Shown in pieces: positions 8,761 through 17,343 of a stretch of 64,000 nucleotides of DNA. The translations under genes were made by a program, and so were the position numbers. Under the pieces are notes generated by a model that saw only the letters and a program-made list of their open reading frames with translations, was not told where the DNA came from and did no database searches. The DNA comes from Brevinematales bacterium (lineage in GTDB: Bacteria > Spirochaetota > Brevinematia > Brevinematales > GWF1-51-8): NCBI GenBank assembly GCA_020059465.1, contig JAGVBZ010000025.1, forward strand, positions 66,913-130,912. Reading direction: 5' to 3'. Every line of letters begins with the position of its first letter. The first letter of the stretch is position 1.

Positions 8761-9686
8761 TAAAGTATCCCCGGAATAGAGGTTATATTTTTTATCAATA
8801 TAATGATATAGACTGTAAATGACACTGCCCCCATTCCGGTATTCACAATCCGGTACGGCGGGGCAAGCGCCATCAGCACCCTTACGCTGATGACAGTTAA
8901 AAACAGTACCCCGGATAGGATGATGCTGATCACATCGGTGCTTTGCAATACCCCGATCATTCCGGACGCGGATATCTCCTGCCAGAATCCCAACATCAGC
9001 GCGGTCATCAGCGGAATAATGATATTAAACAGTATGAAGATAATGGCATTACCCGCCTTATTCTTTCCGTCGAATATCTTATCCGAAACATAGACATTCA
9101 GTCTAAAAAGGAGCACAAGAACAGCCCCGCCCGCCGCGAATATTCCCAAAGCGGTCAGTATGCTCTCAGGGTTATCCTCGCATTTATAGAAGCTGATGAA
9201 AAAATAAATAATAATCAGCGACAGCATGAACACACCTATCGACAACGAGCATCCGCCCTTTTCTTTTTTCGCGGAACTCCCGACTATCCCGCTGGCAACC
9301 ATACATAGCCCTCCGAAAACAAGCGCCATCGAAAAAACCGGGTCCGCATCGGGGAATGCCCTGACAAAAATAATGGTCACCGCGATAATCATCACAATCA
9401 GCGTAACCATCGATAATGCGACTACCTTGTTCTGTGCGGATTCGCGTTCCTTCAGCGCTTCTATATAACGGGATTGTATAAACCCCATATAATACGAAAC
9501 TGAAAAAAATACCGCCAGAAGGAGGATAGTGCCCGAAATGGGATTCAGCACATCGACGATAGTCATTCCCTGCGGAACGATCAGCCCGCGCAGGAACAGG
9601 GCAAGCGCCAGCAGGGTAATATCGTAGACCAATTCGTCGAGGTTCACATACTTCGCGAAAGCCGATGTGAATGTTTTCAGTGTCAT
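8760..9686 (-). CDS. Membrane protein of a four-member tandem paralogous family, copy 1
   Basis: 308-residue polytopic protein and first gene of the four-gene run. Eight or so hydrophobic segments are separated by short loops; one loop near residues 135-145 is lysine/glycine-rich (SSAKKEKGGCS). Conserved family motifs are YVNLDELVYDITLLALALFL near residue 12, PQGMTIVDVLNP near 37, GFWQEIS near 228 and APPYRIVNTGMG near 277. The invariant motifs lie mainly at helix ends near the two termini, so the termini may form the functional core. No paralogue carries a recognisable soluble domain. Confidence 0.74.
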   Translation of the reverse strand: MTLKTFTSAFAKYVNLDELVYDITLLALALFLRGLIVPQGMTIVDVLNPISGTILLLAVFFSVSYYMGFIQSRYIEALKERESAQNKVVALSMVTLIVMIIAVTIIFVRAFPDADPVFSMALVFGGLCMVASGIVGSSAKKEKGGCSLSIGVFMLSLIIIYFFISFYKCEDNPESILTALGIFAAGGAVLVLLFRLNVYVSDKIFDGKNKAGNAIIFILFNIIIPLMTALMLGFWQEISASGMIGVLQSTDVISIILSGVLFLTVISVRVLMALAPPYRIVNTGMGAVSFTVYIIILIKNITSIPGIL

Positions 9687-9731
9687 TTGACAATCCCTTT
9701 TTGAGCAACAATACTAAAAATAAATCGTCCC

Positions 9732-9759
9732 AATATAAGTATATTTTTATCGCCTGTAA
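9732..9759 (-). promoter_or_regulatory. Possible promoter of the four-paralogue operon
   Basis: On the minus strand TTACAG (9754-9759) and TATATT (9732-9737) are 16 bases apart. They lie about 45 bases before the ATG of copy 1. The match is moderate. Confidence 0.35.
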
Positions 9760-9823
9760 TTGTATCGTCTGTCACTATACCTAAGTAAACAACAATCTTC
9801 TGACCTATGATCTTGTTTATTTA

Positions 9824-10762
9824 CTATTTTGATTTCCTGCATTTTTCTATTTCAATACTAGTGTGCACAAGTTCATGAACGGGTTTTAACATGTTTTTAT
9901 ACTGTTCAATCTTTTTTGGTTTTTCTGCTACAAGTGAAATGATACAGGCATATAATTCCTCGGCAACTTTCCACAAATGTAAATCGGAAATCTTCGTATC
10001 GCCGTCGCCTTCGATTATCGTTTTTATCTCTTCCGTTAACTCCTTATCTGTATTTCTATCCAGCAATATGGACGATGTCTCCCTTATCAAATCGAAGGAC
10101 CATTTAAATATTAAAACCGAACTGACTATCCCCATTACCGGATCTAAAAAATTCAATTTCAGTAATTTCGCTCCCAGCAACGCGATGATCGCAAAGATGG
10201 ATGTCAATGCATCCGCTATTACATGCAGGTACGCAGATTTTATTCCCAATCCATGCTCATGATCATGCCCATGTTCGCGCGAATGATGGTGATCCGCATC
10301 AGGATTTTTTCCGGTTGTTAGGATAAAAGCGCAGACCACATTCACCCCTAAACCAATAAATGTTACAATAAGAGCCTGATCGTATTGTATTACCGCAGGG
10401 TGAAGTAACCGCTCGACCGACGAATAGATGACCCCAAGACCGACTATAGCTAATAATATCGCGCTCGTATATGCCCCGAGTATTTCTATTTTCCATGTCC
10501 CGAACGCAAAACTCGAATCATACTTTAATTTTTTCATTAATAAAAATGTGAAAAATGTAATTCCTAATGCGCTCGCGTGCGTTGCCATATGCCAGCCATC
10601 CGCCAGTAACGCCATGGAATTAAATATAGATCCGAATACTATCTCGGAGACCATCGTGAAAAGTGTGATAATTACCACAAGCAATACTTTGCGCATGTTC
10701 GATTCTTTTACCTCGTAAAAAACGTGAGAATGCCGATATAAACCGAGATTTTTATGGTGCAT
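9824..10762 (-). CDS. dmeF: Cation diffusion facilitator exporter, DmeF-like
   Basis: 312-residue CDF-family exporter that moves divalent metals (Co, Ni or Zn) out of the cytoplasm in exchange for protons. Six membrane helices are visible. The metal-site pair in the second helix (LLADGWHMATHA near residue 55) and in the fifth (HVIADALTSIF near 185) are present, with a histidine-rich loop HHHSREHGHDHEHG near 158-171. The N-terminal LGLYRHSHVF and the HMATHASALGI segment are typical of the DmeF subgroup. A cytoplasmic C-terminal domain (KISDLHLWKV) follows. It starts 19 bases after galT on the same strand. Base composition is more AT-rich than that of the neighbours. Confidence 0.83.
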   Translation of the reverse strand: MHHKNLGLYRHSHVFYEVKESNMRKVLLVVIITLFTMVSEIVFGSIFNSMALLADGWHMATHASALGITFFTFLLMKKLKYDSSFAFGTWKIEILGAYTSAILLAIVGLGVIYSSVERLLHPAVIQYDQALIVTFIGLGVNVVCAFILTTGKNPDADHHHSREHGHDHEHGLGIKSAYLHVIADALTSIFAIIALLGAKLLKLNFLDPVMGIVSSVLIFKWSFDLIRETSSILLDRNTDKELTEEIKTIIEGDGDTKISDLHLWKVAEELYACIISLVAEKPKKIEQYKNMLKPVHELVHTSIEIEKCRKSK

Positions 10763-10781
10763 TTTAGCTCATTCCTCCCTT

Positions 10782-11837
10782 TTAATTTCCCGTCAGGTCT
10801 TCCTCCAGCGCCGTATAATCGAACTCCTGCCCGTCGGGGACATTCCGCAATTCCTCTGCGGCGTCCTCCGGCATCTTCGGGTTCACGAACAGCCCGCCCG
10901 CGTACTCGATCCCGCCCCGGCGTTTGACCTGAGGGATTATGCTGATATACCAATGGAAGTATTCGGCCTCGCGTTTCGAACGCGCCAGGCTCTGGATTAC
11001 GTAGTTATAATCGGGGTTCCGGAGGCCGTAGAAGAACTTATAGAACACGATCTTCATCATGTCCGCGAGCCATACGATATTTTTATCCTCGATCAGGGAG
11101 AACGACGGGTTATGGTCCTTCGGCACGATCCAGACATGGTACGGCGAAAGCGCGGCGTACGGCGATACGGTGATAAAATGATCGTTCTCGGCGACAATCC
11201 TTATCCGGTCGCTCATTTCCTCCTTCAGCAGGTCGCACATCAGACAGGAATCGTTGAACTCGTGGTACTTCTTGACCTCGTTGACACGGGTCTGGGTCTC
11301 GAACGGCATGACCGGGAGGCCGTATATCTGCGAATGGGGGTGTTCGAGCGATCCGCCCGCAGAAAAGCCCTGATTTTTAAAAATGACGATATGATTGACA
11401 TCGTCGTTGGCGAGGATTTCCCCGTACCTCCGAAGATAGGCGCGCATCAGCTCTTCCATCTCGTCCCGTCCCATCAGCGCGTGGTTGGTATTATGGCGCG
11501 GGTTGTCGATAATCACGTCATGGATACCGAAGCCGTCCATTTCCTTCCGGAGATGGACATGCCGTTTCACGGGGCGTACGCTTCGGTCGAGGCTCGCGAA
11601 TTTATTCTCAAGGACACGCACCTGCCACATCTTTTTATTCGGCGTCCGGAATATCTCGCTGTCCTCGGGTTTCTCGTTACCCCTGCAGAACGGGCAATTA
11701 TCGCGGTAGGCGGGGCGTTCCCTGAGCGCGTCGAGATTGTCCTTTTCCTTCTTATGGAAGTCCGTCGGACGTTTGGAACGCCCGGGCGAAAAGATCACCC
11801 AGTCGTTGGTGATAAGATTTTTCCTAATTACAGGCAT
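10782..11837 (-). CDS. galT: Galactose-1-phosphate uridylyltransferase
   Basis: 351-residue enzyme of the Leloir pathway that transfers UMP between UDP-glucose and galactose-1-phosphate. The catalytic HPH motif is in GGSLEHPHSQIYGLP near residue 175. A CPFC zinc-ligand pair lies near residue 54 and a second pair, CLMC, near 217; C-terminal histidines in EAEYFHWYISIIP complete the family pattern. The frame stays open another 73 codons upstream to 12056, but that part runs through a dispersed repeat and has no protein-like character. The ATG at 11837 is preceded by AGGAG and begins MPVIRKNLITNDWVIFSPGR, the normal start of the family. No galK or galE is near. Confidence 0.9.
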   Translation of the reverse strand: MPVIRKNLITNDWVIFSPGRSKRPTDFHKKEKDNLDALRERPAYRDNCPFCRGNEKPEDSEIFRTPNKKMWQVRVLENKFASLDRSVRPVKRHVHLRKEMDGFGIHDVIIDNPRHNTNHALMGRDEMEELMRAYLRRYGEILANDDVNHIVIFKNQGFSAGGSLEHPHSQIYGLPVMPFETQTRVNEVKKYHEFNDSCLMCDLLKEEMSDRIRIVAENDHFITVSPYAALSPYHVWIVPKDHNPSFSLIEDKNIVWLADMMKIVFYKFFYGLRNPDYNYVIQSLARSKREAEYFHWYISIIPQVKRRGGIEYAGGLFVNPKMPEDAAEELRNVPDGQEFDYTALEEDLTGN

Positions 11838-11939
11838 TTCCCTTTCTCCTGTCGTTTGAAATATTGTAGTATGGAAAGGAAAAGAGCGCAAGTCTGGTGC
11901 TGGGACTATTTGATATGAATTGCCCCGATACGCGGAGGG

Positions 11940-12054
11940 CATCTCGATACGCTCCTCGCTTTGCTCGGTGCTACTCGATGGCCGGGGAGAATCCGGAAAC
12001 CGAGTACCCCGACTTTTGGGTGGGGTGTACCGAGGTTTCCGAGTACGCGATGCC
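11940..12054. repeat. Dispersed palindromic repeat A, copy 1
   Basis: A degenerate repeat that starts CATCTCGATACGC, passes CTACTCGATG, then GGAAACCGAGTA, and closes with the inverted partner CGAGGTTTCCGAGTACG and ATGCC. Outer and inner parts can pair into a cruciform or hairpin. Related copies are at 12929-13038, 13322-13415 and 50844-50887. It lies between galT and the AT-rich gene at 12129. Confidence 0.8.
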
Positions 12055-12128
12055 ATTTTGATTCTCTATAATTTGCGGGGATTATCGTATAGTGATAGAA
12101 TGTATAAAATAGGTTTTTGGATGGAAAA

Positions 12129-12920
12129 ATGCGAACTGGGTTTTTTATCATAATAATCTTATTATGCTCTGTTATTGTTTTAATGATACTAAAATATTTT
12201 CATATTCTTCCCGATTGTAGCATCGATTGGAATGCACTTACTGCAATCGGAACGATATTTATGGCAATAGGTACTTTTATTGTACTATTTTTTCAAAAAA
12301 AGATTGTCGATTGGATGTATCGCCCAGTTTTAGAGTTAAAATTTGAGATGAAAGAACCATATTGCTTACAATTCTCAAATTCTTTCTACTTTCGCCTTGC
12401 AATTTCAAATGAAAAAGGTAAAGGTTCTGCAAATGAGGTTCAGATTCAAATTCAATCTGAACAGAATCAAGATTATCAAATTATTCCACGAAATTTAGAT
12501 TGGGTTGATAACTCAAAACAATTTTCGTTGGATTTATTACATCAAGGTATTTCACGCTTTATTGGTTTAGGACATATTTTTTCTCCGCAAGTTATTACAC
12601 AGCTTAGTGATACTGATCCTGAGAAGCCATTTTTCTCTCAAGAAATAGATTCTGTGGTTGATAAAAACGGACCTAAAAAAGAAGAGTGCTATTTTTCATT
12701 AGACACAATTGTACGACCTACTAATAAAGATTATATTCTTTCAAAAAATAAATATGAATTTATTATTACTATCATTGCGCAAAATTTCAAACCTATAGAC
12801 TATTTAGTTATTTTACATTTTGGAGGCAAGTGGAGTATAAATAAAAAAATAATGCTTAATAAATCAAAAGCAGATTTTGAGAATAATCATGGAGTTTGGA
12901 TAGAAATAAAGAAGATTTAG
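12129..12920 (+). CDS. AT-rich hypothetical protein with two N-terminal membrane helices
   Basis: 263-residue protein. Two hydrophobic helices at residues 3-22 (FFIIIILLCSVIVLMILKYF) and about 35-57 (ALTAIGTIFMAIGTFIVLFF) are followed by a 200-residue soluble domain rich in beta-forming residues. The pattern is that of an inner-membrane-anchored cytoplasmic domain. The coding sequence is far more AT-rich than its neighbours and is bounded on both sides by repeat A, which suggests acquisition. TTGCGG (12073) and TAGAAT (12096) with a 17-base gap could be its promoter. An in-frame TTG at 12117 is the alternative start. I do not recognise the family; proteins of this shape are common in accessory and defence regions. 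Confidence 0.68.
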   Translation: MRTGFFIIIILLCSVIVLMILKYFHILPDCSIDWNALTAIGTIFMAIGTFIVLFFQKKIVDWMYRPVLELKFEMKEPYCLQFSNSFYFRLAISNEKGKGSANEVQIQIQSEQNQDYQIIPRNLDWVDNSKQFSLDLLHQGISRFIGLGHIFSPQVITQLSDTDPEKPFFSQEIDSVVDKNGPKKEECYFSLDTIVRPTNKDYILSKNKYEFIITIIAQNFKPIDYLVILHFGGKWSINKKIMLNKSKADFENNHGVWIEIKKI

Positions 12921-12928
12921 AATATTGG

Positions 12929-13038
12929 CATCTCGATACGCATCTCACTTCGTTCGGCGCTACTCGATGTCCGGGGTCTAAACGGAAACCGAGTATCCCG
13001 CAGGGGCGTATCGAGGTTTCCGAAGGAGCGCCCATGCC
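12929..13038. repeat. Dispersed palindromic repeat A, copy 2
   Basis: TCTCGATACGC at 12931-12941 pairs with GCGTATCGAGG at 13006-13016, and GGAAACC (12984-12990) with GGTTTCC (13015-13021). The repeat runs into the start of the GIY-YIG gene: its tail supplies the AAGGAG ribosome binding site at 13023-13028 and the ATGCC of the start codon at 13034. Confidence 0.85.
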
Positions 13039-13318
13039 GTATATGTATATCCTTCTTTGCAATGACGGCACTTTCTATACCGGAAGTACGTGGGACTTGG
13101 AGAAACGTCTATCCGAACATAACGCGGGCGAAGGCGCAAATTACACGTCGAAACGACTGCCGGTAAAACTGATATACTTCGAGGAATACTCACGAATTGA
13201 GGATGCGTTCCATAGGGAGAAGCAAATCCAAAATTGGAGTCATTCTAAAAAAGAAGCGTTGATTGCAGGCGATTTTGAAAAACTAATGCGGAAGTCGAAA
13301 AAGGATTTTAGGAAATGA
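13034..13318 (+). CDS. Small GIY-YIG nuclease domain protein, first of two paralogues
   Basis: 94-residue stand-alone GIY-YIG domain of the UvrC-N-like YhbQ/URI group. The signature is MYILLCNDGTFYTGSTWDL near residues 4-22, followed by a conserved KRLSEHN segment and a FEEYSRIEDAFHREKQIQNW helix. The catalytic tyrosines, the arginine of KRL and the glutamate of EDAFHRE appear present, so a metal-dependent nuclease is plausible. An open frame reads upstream through repeat A, but 13034 has AAGGAG five bases before it. It is flanked by repeat A on both sides (12929-13038 and 13322-13415). A close paralogue, also repeat-flanked, is at 52792-53097. Confidence 0.88.
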   Translation: MPYMYILLCNDGTFYTGSTWDLEKRLSEHNAGEGANYTSKRLPVKLIYFEEYSRIEDAFHREKQIQNWSHSKKEALIAGDFEKLMRKSKKDFRK

Positions 13319-13321
13319 CCT

Positions 13322-13415
13322 CATCTCGATACACAATTCGACATCTCGAAATGCACCACACTTCGTTCGATGCTACTCGATGTCCGAATCTCTACCGGAA
13401 ACCGAGTGTCCCGTG
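13322..13415. repeat. Dispersed palindromic repeat A, copy 3
   Basis: Starts CATCTCGATAC three bases after the GIY-YIG stop codon, includes CTTCGTTCGATGCTACTCGA and GGAAACCGAGTG, and lacks the final arm seen in copies 1 and 2. It separates the GIY-YIG gene from the end of the GGDEF gene on the other strand, where it may also act as a terminator hairpin. Confidence 0.75.
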
Positions 13416-13427
13416 TTCTTAGCGAAA

Positions 13428-14582
13428 TTATTTTGTCTTGGCGGGGGTTTTAGGGACTGCTTTAGAACCGTCGGGCTTCCTCGGCTTTTCGCCGTAGATA
13501 CAGATCGCGTCCTTTCCGGCGCCTTTCGACGCGTACAGTGATTCGTCCGCGTTATTGAAAAGATAGTACACTTCCTCGCCGTCCTTAGGGAACTCGGCGA
13601 TACCCATCGATAGGGAAATCTTCAGCTCGCGACCGTCGCTGGAAACCACAGAACTGTTCGAGATCAGTGTCGCAAGACGGGCGCATACTTTGAACGCCTC
13701 CTGCGCGGCGGTGTTCGGGAGAACGATCACGAATTCGTCGCCGCCGTAACGCGCGGCAATATCCACTTCCTTGCGGATAGTTTTATTGATGCACTCCGCG
13801 AGGAGCTGGAGAGCCTTATCGCCCGTGCTGTGCCCATATCCGTCGTTGATGTGCTTGAAGTCGTCCACATCGAATATAACCAGCGAGAATACCCGTCCGT
13901 AACGCTTGCTGCGTTCCGTTTCGTCCGAGAGTTCTTTATAGAAGTAATGGTTGTTATAAAGGTTCGTGAGGCTGTCATGGATAGCCCAACTGAATAAGCG
14001 GGCGTTGTCGAGGATGGTCGAGGCGAAATTCGCGATAATCGTGATGATTTCCACATCGTCCATCGAGAACGGTTCCTTATCCGCGGTGTTCGCGATTTCC
14101 AATACCGAGACGACCTCGTTGTCCACCTGAAGCGGCATGGCGATAACCGACTTGATCTCGACCTTGACAATATCGCTGATCAGCGGTTTCTCATAGTCCT
14201 TCTTGGACATATCGTCCACGAGGATGGAGATGGCCTTGATATAGGACTCCCCGACTATTCCTTCGCCGGGACGGATAAAGATATCCTGTAACAGTTCGCC
14301 ATAGTTTTCAAGGATAATTTTATTGTTTTCATAACGGTAGGTGTCCTGATAACGCAGGACGTTGCGTTCGTTATCGTAGATCAGGAGCGAACCCAGCGAG
14401 GCTTCGACCGATTCGATTGCGAAACGTACAATCATGGTGTGCAGAATGTTACTCTCACGCATGTCTAAAATCTTCAGGAATTCGCTCAACTCCTTGAGGA
14501 TTTTTACCGCGCGGTCGCGTTTAACAAATTGTCGCTTATAGTTCACGCGTTTGCTGTCTTTACCGGTGTTTGCTTGTCTCAC
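13428..14582 (-). CDS. GAF-GGDEF diguanylate cyclase
   Basis: 384-residue cytoplasmic protein that probably makes the second messenger c-di-GMP. A coiled start is followed by a GAF sensor domain (about 45-190; SLGSLLIYDNERNVLRY and VEIKSVIAMPLQV fit) and a C-terminal GGDEF domain (about 205-365) with intact RYGGDEFVIVL near 282. The position of the usual inhibitory RxxD reads KEVD, so product inhibition may be weak. The C-terminal tail is lysine/proline-rich. It starts with GTG after a GGGAGAGG. The gene is separated from dxs by 18 bases on the same strand, so the two may be co-transcribed. Confidence 0.88.
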   Translation of the reverse strand: MRQANTGKDSKRVNYKRQFVKRDRAVKILKELSEFLKILDMRESNILHTMIVRFAIESVEASLGSLLIYDNERNVLRYQDTYRYENNKIILENYGELLQDIFIRPGEGIVGESYIKAISILVDDMSKKDYEKPLISDIVKVEIKSVIAMPLQVDNEVVSVLEIANTADKEPFSMDDVEIITIIANFASTILDNARLFSWAIHDSLTNLYNNHYFYKELSDETERSKRYGRVFSLVIFDVDDFKHINDGYGHSTGDKALQLLAECINKTIRKEVDIAARYGGDEFVIVLPNTAAQEAFKVCARLATLISNSSVVSSDGRELKISLSMGIAEFPKDGEEVYYLFNNADESLYASKGAGKDAICIYGEKPRKPDGSKAVPKTPAKTK

Positions 14583-14600
14583 ACACCTCTCCCTCGGGCC

Positions 14601-16487
14601 TCAAAAAACTTTCTTTAGTAAACTTTTTATTGTATCAGCAATTTTTCCGTATGTCAATCCATAATGCTGTAATAATTTTTCTCTCGTACCTATCGCGGGA
14701 AACTCGTCGGGAATAGCTAAAACATGAACTTCCTTCTTCTGGCTCATCTCCCGAATTTCATATGCAAGGTGTTCGGAAACCCCGCCTTCCTTGATTCCTT
14801 CCTCGATAATGAGAATGGGGCGTTTTCCCTCCGCGAAATCTTTTATCCTATTTTTATTTATCGGCTTTGCAAAGCGTAAATTTACAATTTCAGCCGATAT
14901 ATTCTCTTCCTTTTCTAATATTTTAACCGCTTTTAGCGTATCGCGCAACATAGTCCCCATTGAAATGATAAGAATATCCTTTCCCTCGTGCACCTTTACC
15001 GAATCGCCCTCTATGAGCGGATGTTCCTCAGGGCGGTATCCCGCGATCTCGTTCGCCACATCCTTCGGGTAACGGATCGCATAGGGGCCGTCCCATTTTT
15101 CCAACGCATACTCGATCATCATCCGCAGTTCCTTCCCGGTCGCGGGCAGCAAAACGCGGAAATTCGGGATCATCCGCAGGTACGCGATATCGAATATCCC
15201 CTGATGGGTTTCGCCGTCTCCGGGCACCAGTCCCGCCCTGTCGATACAGAACAACACCCTGCCGCGCCCGATACCGATATCATGCACTAACTGGTCGTAC
15301 CCGCGCTGGAGGAATGTCGAGTATATTGCGACGACGGGCTTAAACCCCTTCAGCGACATCCCCATCGCGTAATCGACCGCGTGCTGTTCCGCAATTCCCA
15401 CATCGGTATGCCGTTCGGGGTACTTTTCCGCGAATTCGGACAACCCCGTCCCGGTCGTCATCGCGGCTGTGATTACATGTATCGCGGGGTCTTTATCCGC
15501 AAGCTCAAGAACAGTCTCGCCGAATAACGCCGAGTAGCTCTTACCGTGCTCCGGTAACGGGATACTGCCGTCGCCGTTGACCGATATCCCCGTAATCCCG
15601 TGGAATTTCCCGGGATCGTTCTCCGACGGTTCGAAGCCCCGCCCTTTCTGTGTTTTGATATGCAGGATTACCGGCCGGTCGACCGTATGTTTGATCGAGG
15701 TGAATACCCCTATTATTTCTTTCAGGTTATGCCCGTCGAACGGTCCATAATAGAGCATTCCCATATCGCGGAACAGGTTCTCCGGGACAAAAATATTTTT
15801 TATAAATTCTTTTAACCTGAAAAGGAAACGGCGGATTGCGCCGCCGATGCCCGGCATCTTCGCCACACCGAACTCCACCCTCCGTTTGAACCGGACATAG
15901 CTTTCCGATGTGCGAAGCTTATTGAAGTAGCGGGTGATGCCTCCGACGCTTTCAGAAATAGTCATACCGTTATCGTTAAGGAGTGTTATGACAGGAAGGT
16001 TCTGGTGCGAGATGGTATTCAGCGCCTCGAACACGAGGCCGCCTGTGAACGAACCGTCGCCGATCACAGCGATGGTATGCGACTTTTCACCGTTGAGCTG
16101 TTTCGCGCGGGCAATTCCCGATGCGATGGAAAGGGATGTCGAACTATGCCCCGCATGACAGGTGTCGTACGGGCTTTCCTTCGGGTTCGGATACCCCGAT
16201 AATCCGCCCCATCCACGCAGCGTACCGAACTTGCCGGCGCGTCCGGTCAGAATTTTATGTACATAGCATTGGTGCCCGACATCCCAAAGGATATCGTCGT
16301 GGGGAGCATCGAATACATAATGCAGTGCGACCGTTATTTCGACCACGCCGAGATTCGGGGAAAGGTGTCCCCCCGTCTGCTGTACGCTCTCGATCAGGAA
16401 TGCGCGGATTTCCCCGCATAAAGCGGTCAATTGCTCAAGGGATAAAATTTTTAAATCCTGAGGACTCTGGATTTCCTCCATCAGCAT
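14601..16487 (-). CDS. dxs: 1-deoxy-D-xylulose-5-phosphate synthase
   Basis: 628-residue thiamine-diphosphate enzyme that condenses pyruvate with glyceraldehyde-3-phosphate, the first step of the MEP isoprenoid pathway and a feed into thiamine and pyridoxal synthesis. Visible motifs are DVGHQCYVHKILTGR near residue 48, the TPP-binding GDGSFTGG near 145, and the transketolase-type central domain with DVGIAEQHAVDYAMG. The length matches the family. An in-frame TTG lies at 16493, but the ATG at 16487 has GGAGAG seven bases upstream. The later pathway genes ispD and ispE are elsewhere in this window. Confidence 0.94.
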   Translation of the reverse strand: MLMEEIQSPQDLKILSLEQLTALCGEIRAFLIESVQQTGGHLSPNLGVVEITVALHYVFDAPHDDILWDVGHQCYVHKILTGRAGKFGTLRGWGGLSGYPNPKESPYDTCHAGHSSTSLSIASGIARAKQLNGEKSHTIAVIGDGSFTGGLVFEALNTISHQNLPVITLLNDNGMTISESVGGITRYFNKLRTSESYVRFKRRVEFGVAKMPGIGGAIRRFLFRLKEFIKNIFVPENLFRDMGMLYYGPFDGHNLKEIIGVFTSIKHTVDRPVILHIKTQKGRGFEPSENDPGKFHGITGISVNGDGSIPLPEHGKSYSALFGETVLELADKDPAIHVITAAMTTGTGLSEFAEKYPERHTDVGIAEQHAVDYAMGMSLKGFKPVVAIYSTFLQRGYDQLVHDIGIGRGRVLFCIDRAGLVPGDGETHQGIFDIAYLRMIPNFRVLLPATGKELRMMIEYALEKWDGPYAIRYPKDVANEIAGYRPEEHPLIEGDSVKVHEGKDILIISMGTMLRDTLKAVKILEKEENISAEIVNLRFAKPINKNRIKDFAEGKRPILIIEEGIKEGGVSEHLAYEIREMSQKKEVHVLAIPDEFPAIGTREKLLQHYGLTYGKIADTIKSLLKKVF

Positions 16488-16548
16488 ACGCAAATCTCTC
16501 CATACTTATTAACTGTATTTGAGCCGGTTTTTATTATACAGGGAAGAT

Positions 16549-17343
16549 TTATTTAAATAAAGAATTCATAATAAAGCCTATATATTTTATAATAATTTCC
16601 TTCTGTTTCACGTCTGTCAGCCCCTCCAGTTTCAATCTGAGCGACGACTGATTGGTCGAGAACGTATAATTCGTCGTCAGGTTTGTCCTGATATTCGTAT
16701 ATGTCAACATATTCCCGTTGGCGAGCAGCGTGGTGCCGATAAACGGCGCGATATTCGTCGTATAACTTCGGTTGGTCAGCACTTCGGCGAAATTTGTCGT
16801 AAATATGAGATCCGACGGCGAGAAATCCTTCGATCCGGTCTCGGCATAATTTTTTACCTCGAAATCAAGGTTATGCAGGTTATACGACAGCACCGAATAA
16901 TCGGCGGATATAAATTTGACGGAACATTCCCCGCTCAGTTCAACCCCGAATATCTGCCCGTTGATGAGGCTCTTTGTGGACGCCTTCAGCGAAACAACCC
17001 CGCCGTCCACACTTTCAACCCTCGCGGATACGGTAAACTTATTCTGGTTATCGATATTGAGCTGATTCTTCGATTTGACCGTATCGTCGGACTTCAGTTC
17101 GATGTCCGGAAAGAACGAAAACATTTCACCTTTTCCGGTCACGCCCTTCTGGGCGAGGTTGACGTTCTGCACCTTTTCGATCTTATACTTCAGCATGGTT
17201 TTTTCGGTAAATTTAATCCGGATGATGTCGCCCGGTTTGAGATTGATATGGTAGATCGGCACGGTCGTCCATACCGACTTGGAAAAACCGTAGACACTCA
17301 AAAGCGCGATCAGGCAGAGTACGTAACGGTATACCCTGTTCAT
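16549..17343 (-). CDS. Secreted FlgH-like (flagellar L-ring related) protein
   Basis: 264-residue protein with an N-terminal signal peptide (YVLCLIALLSVYGFS) and no later membrane helix. The middle part matches the FlgH pattern in outline: a LKPGDIIRIKFTEKT opening, a VSARVESVDGGVVSLKA strand pair, then GQIFGVELSGECSVKFISADYSVLSYNLHNLDFEV, where FlgH usually has a similar ISADNTVLS segment. A threonine/asparagine-rich stretch (about 190-235) is unusual. No lipobox cysteine is seen, unlike classical FlgH. It overlaps the moxR gene by four bases. No other flagellar gene is in the window, so it may serve a different outer-membrane role. Confidence 0.5.
   Translation of the reverse strand: MNRVYRYVLCLIALLSVYGFSKSVWTTVPIYHINLKPGDIIRIKFTEKTMLKYKIEKVQNVNLAQKGVTGKGEMFSFFPDIELKSDDTVKSKNQLNIDNQNKFTVSARVESVDGGVVSLKASTKSLINGQIFGVELSGECSVKFISADYSVLSYNLHNLDFEVKNYAETGSKDFSPSDLIFTTNFAEVLTNRSYTTNIAPFIGTTLLANGNMLTYTNIRTNLTTNYTFSTNQSSLRLKLEGLTDVKQKEIIIKYIGFIMNSLFK

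Noticed and set aside
11838-12056. A 73-codon N-terminal extension of galT
   Set aside because: It is translated repeat A sequence; the normal galT start with a good ribosome binding site is at 11837.
16549-17343. A complete flagellar locus
   Set aside because: Only one FlgH-like gene is present, without lipobox and without flgI, flgA or flgG neighbours, so no flagellar cluster can be claimed.
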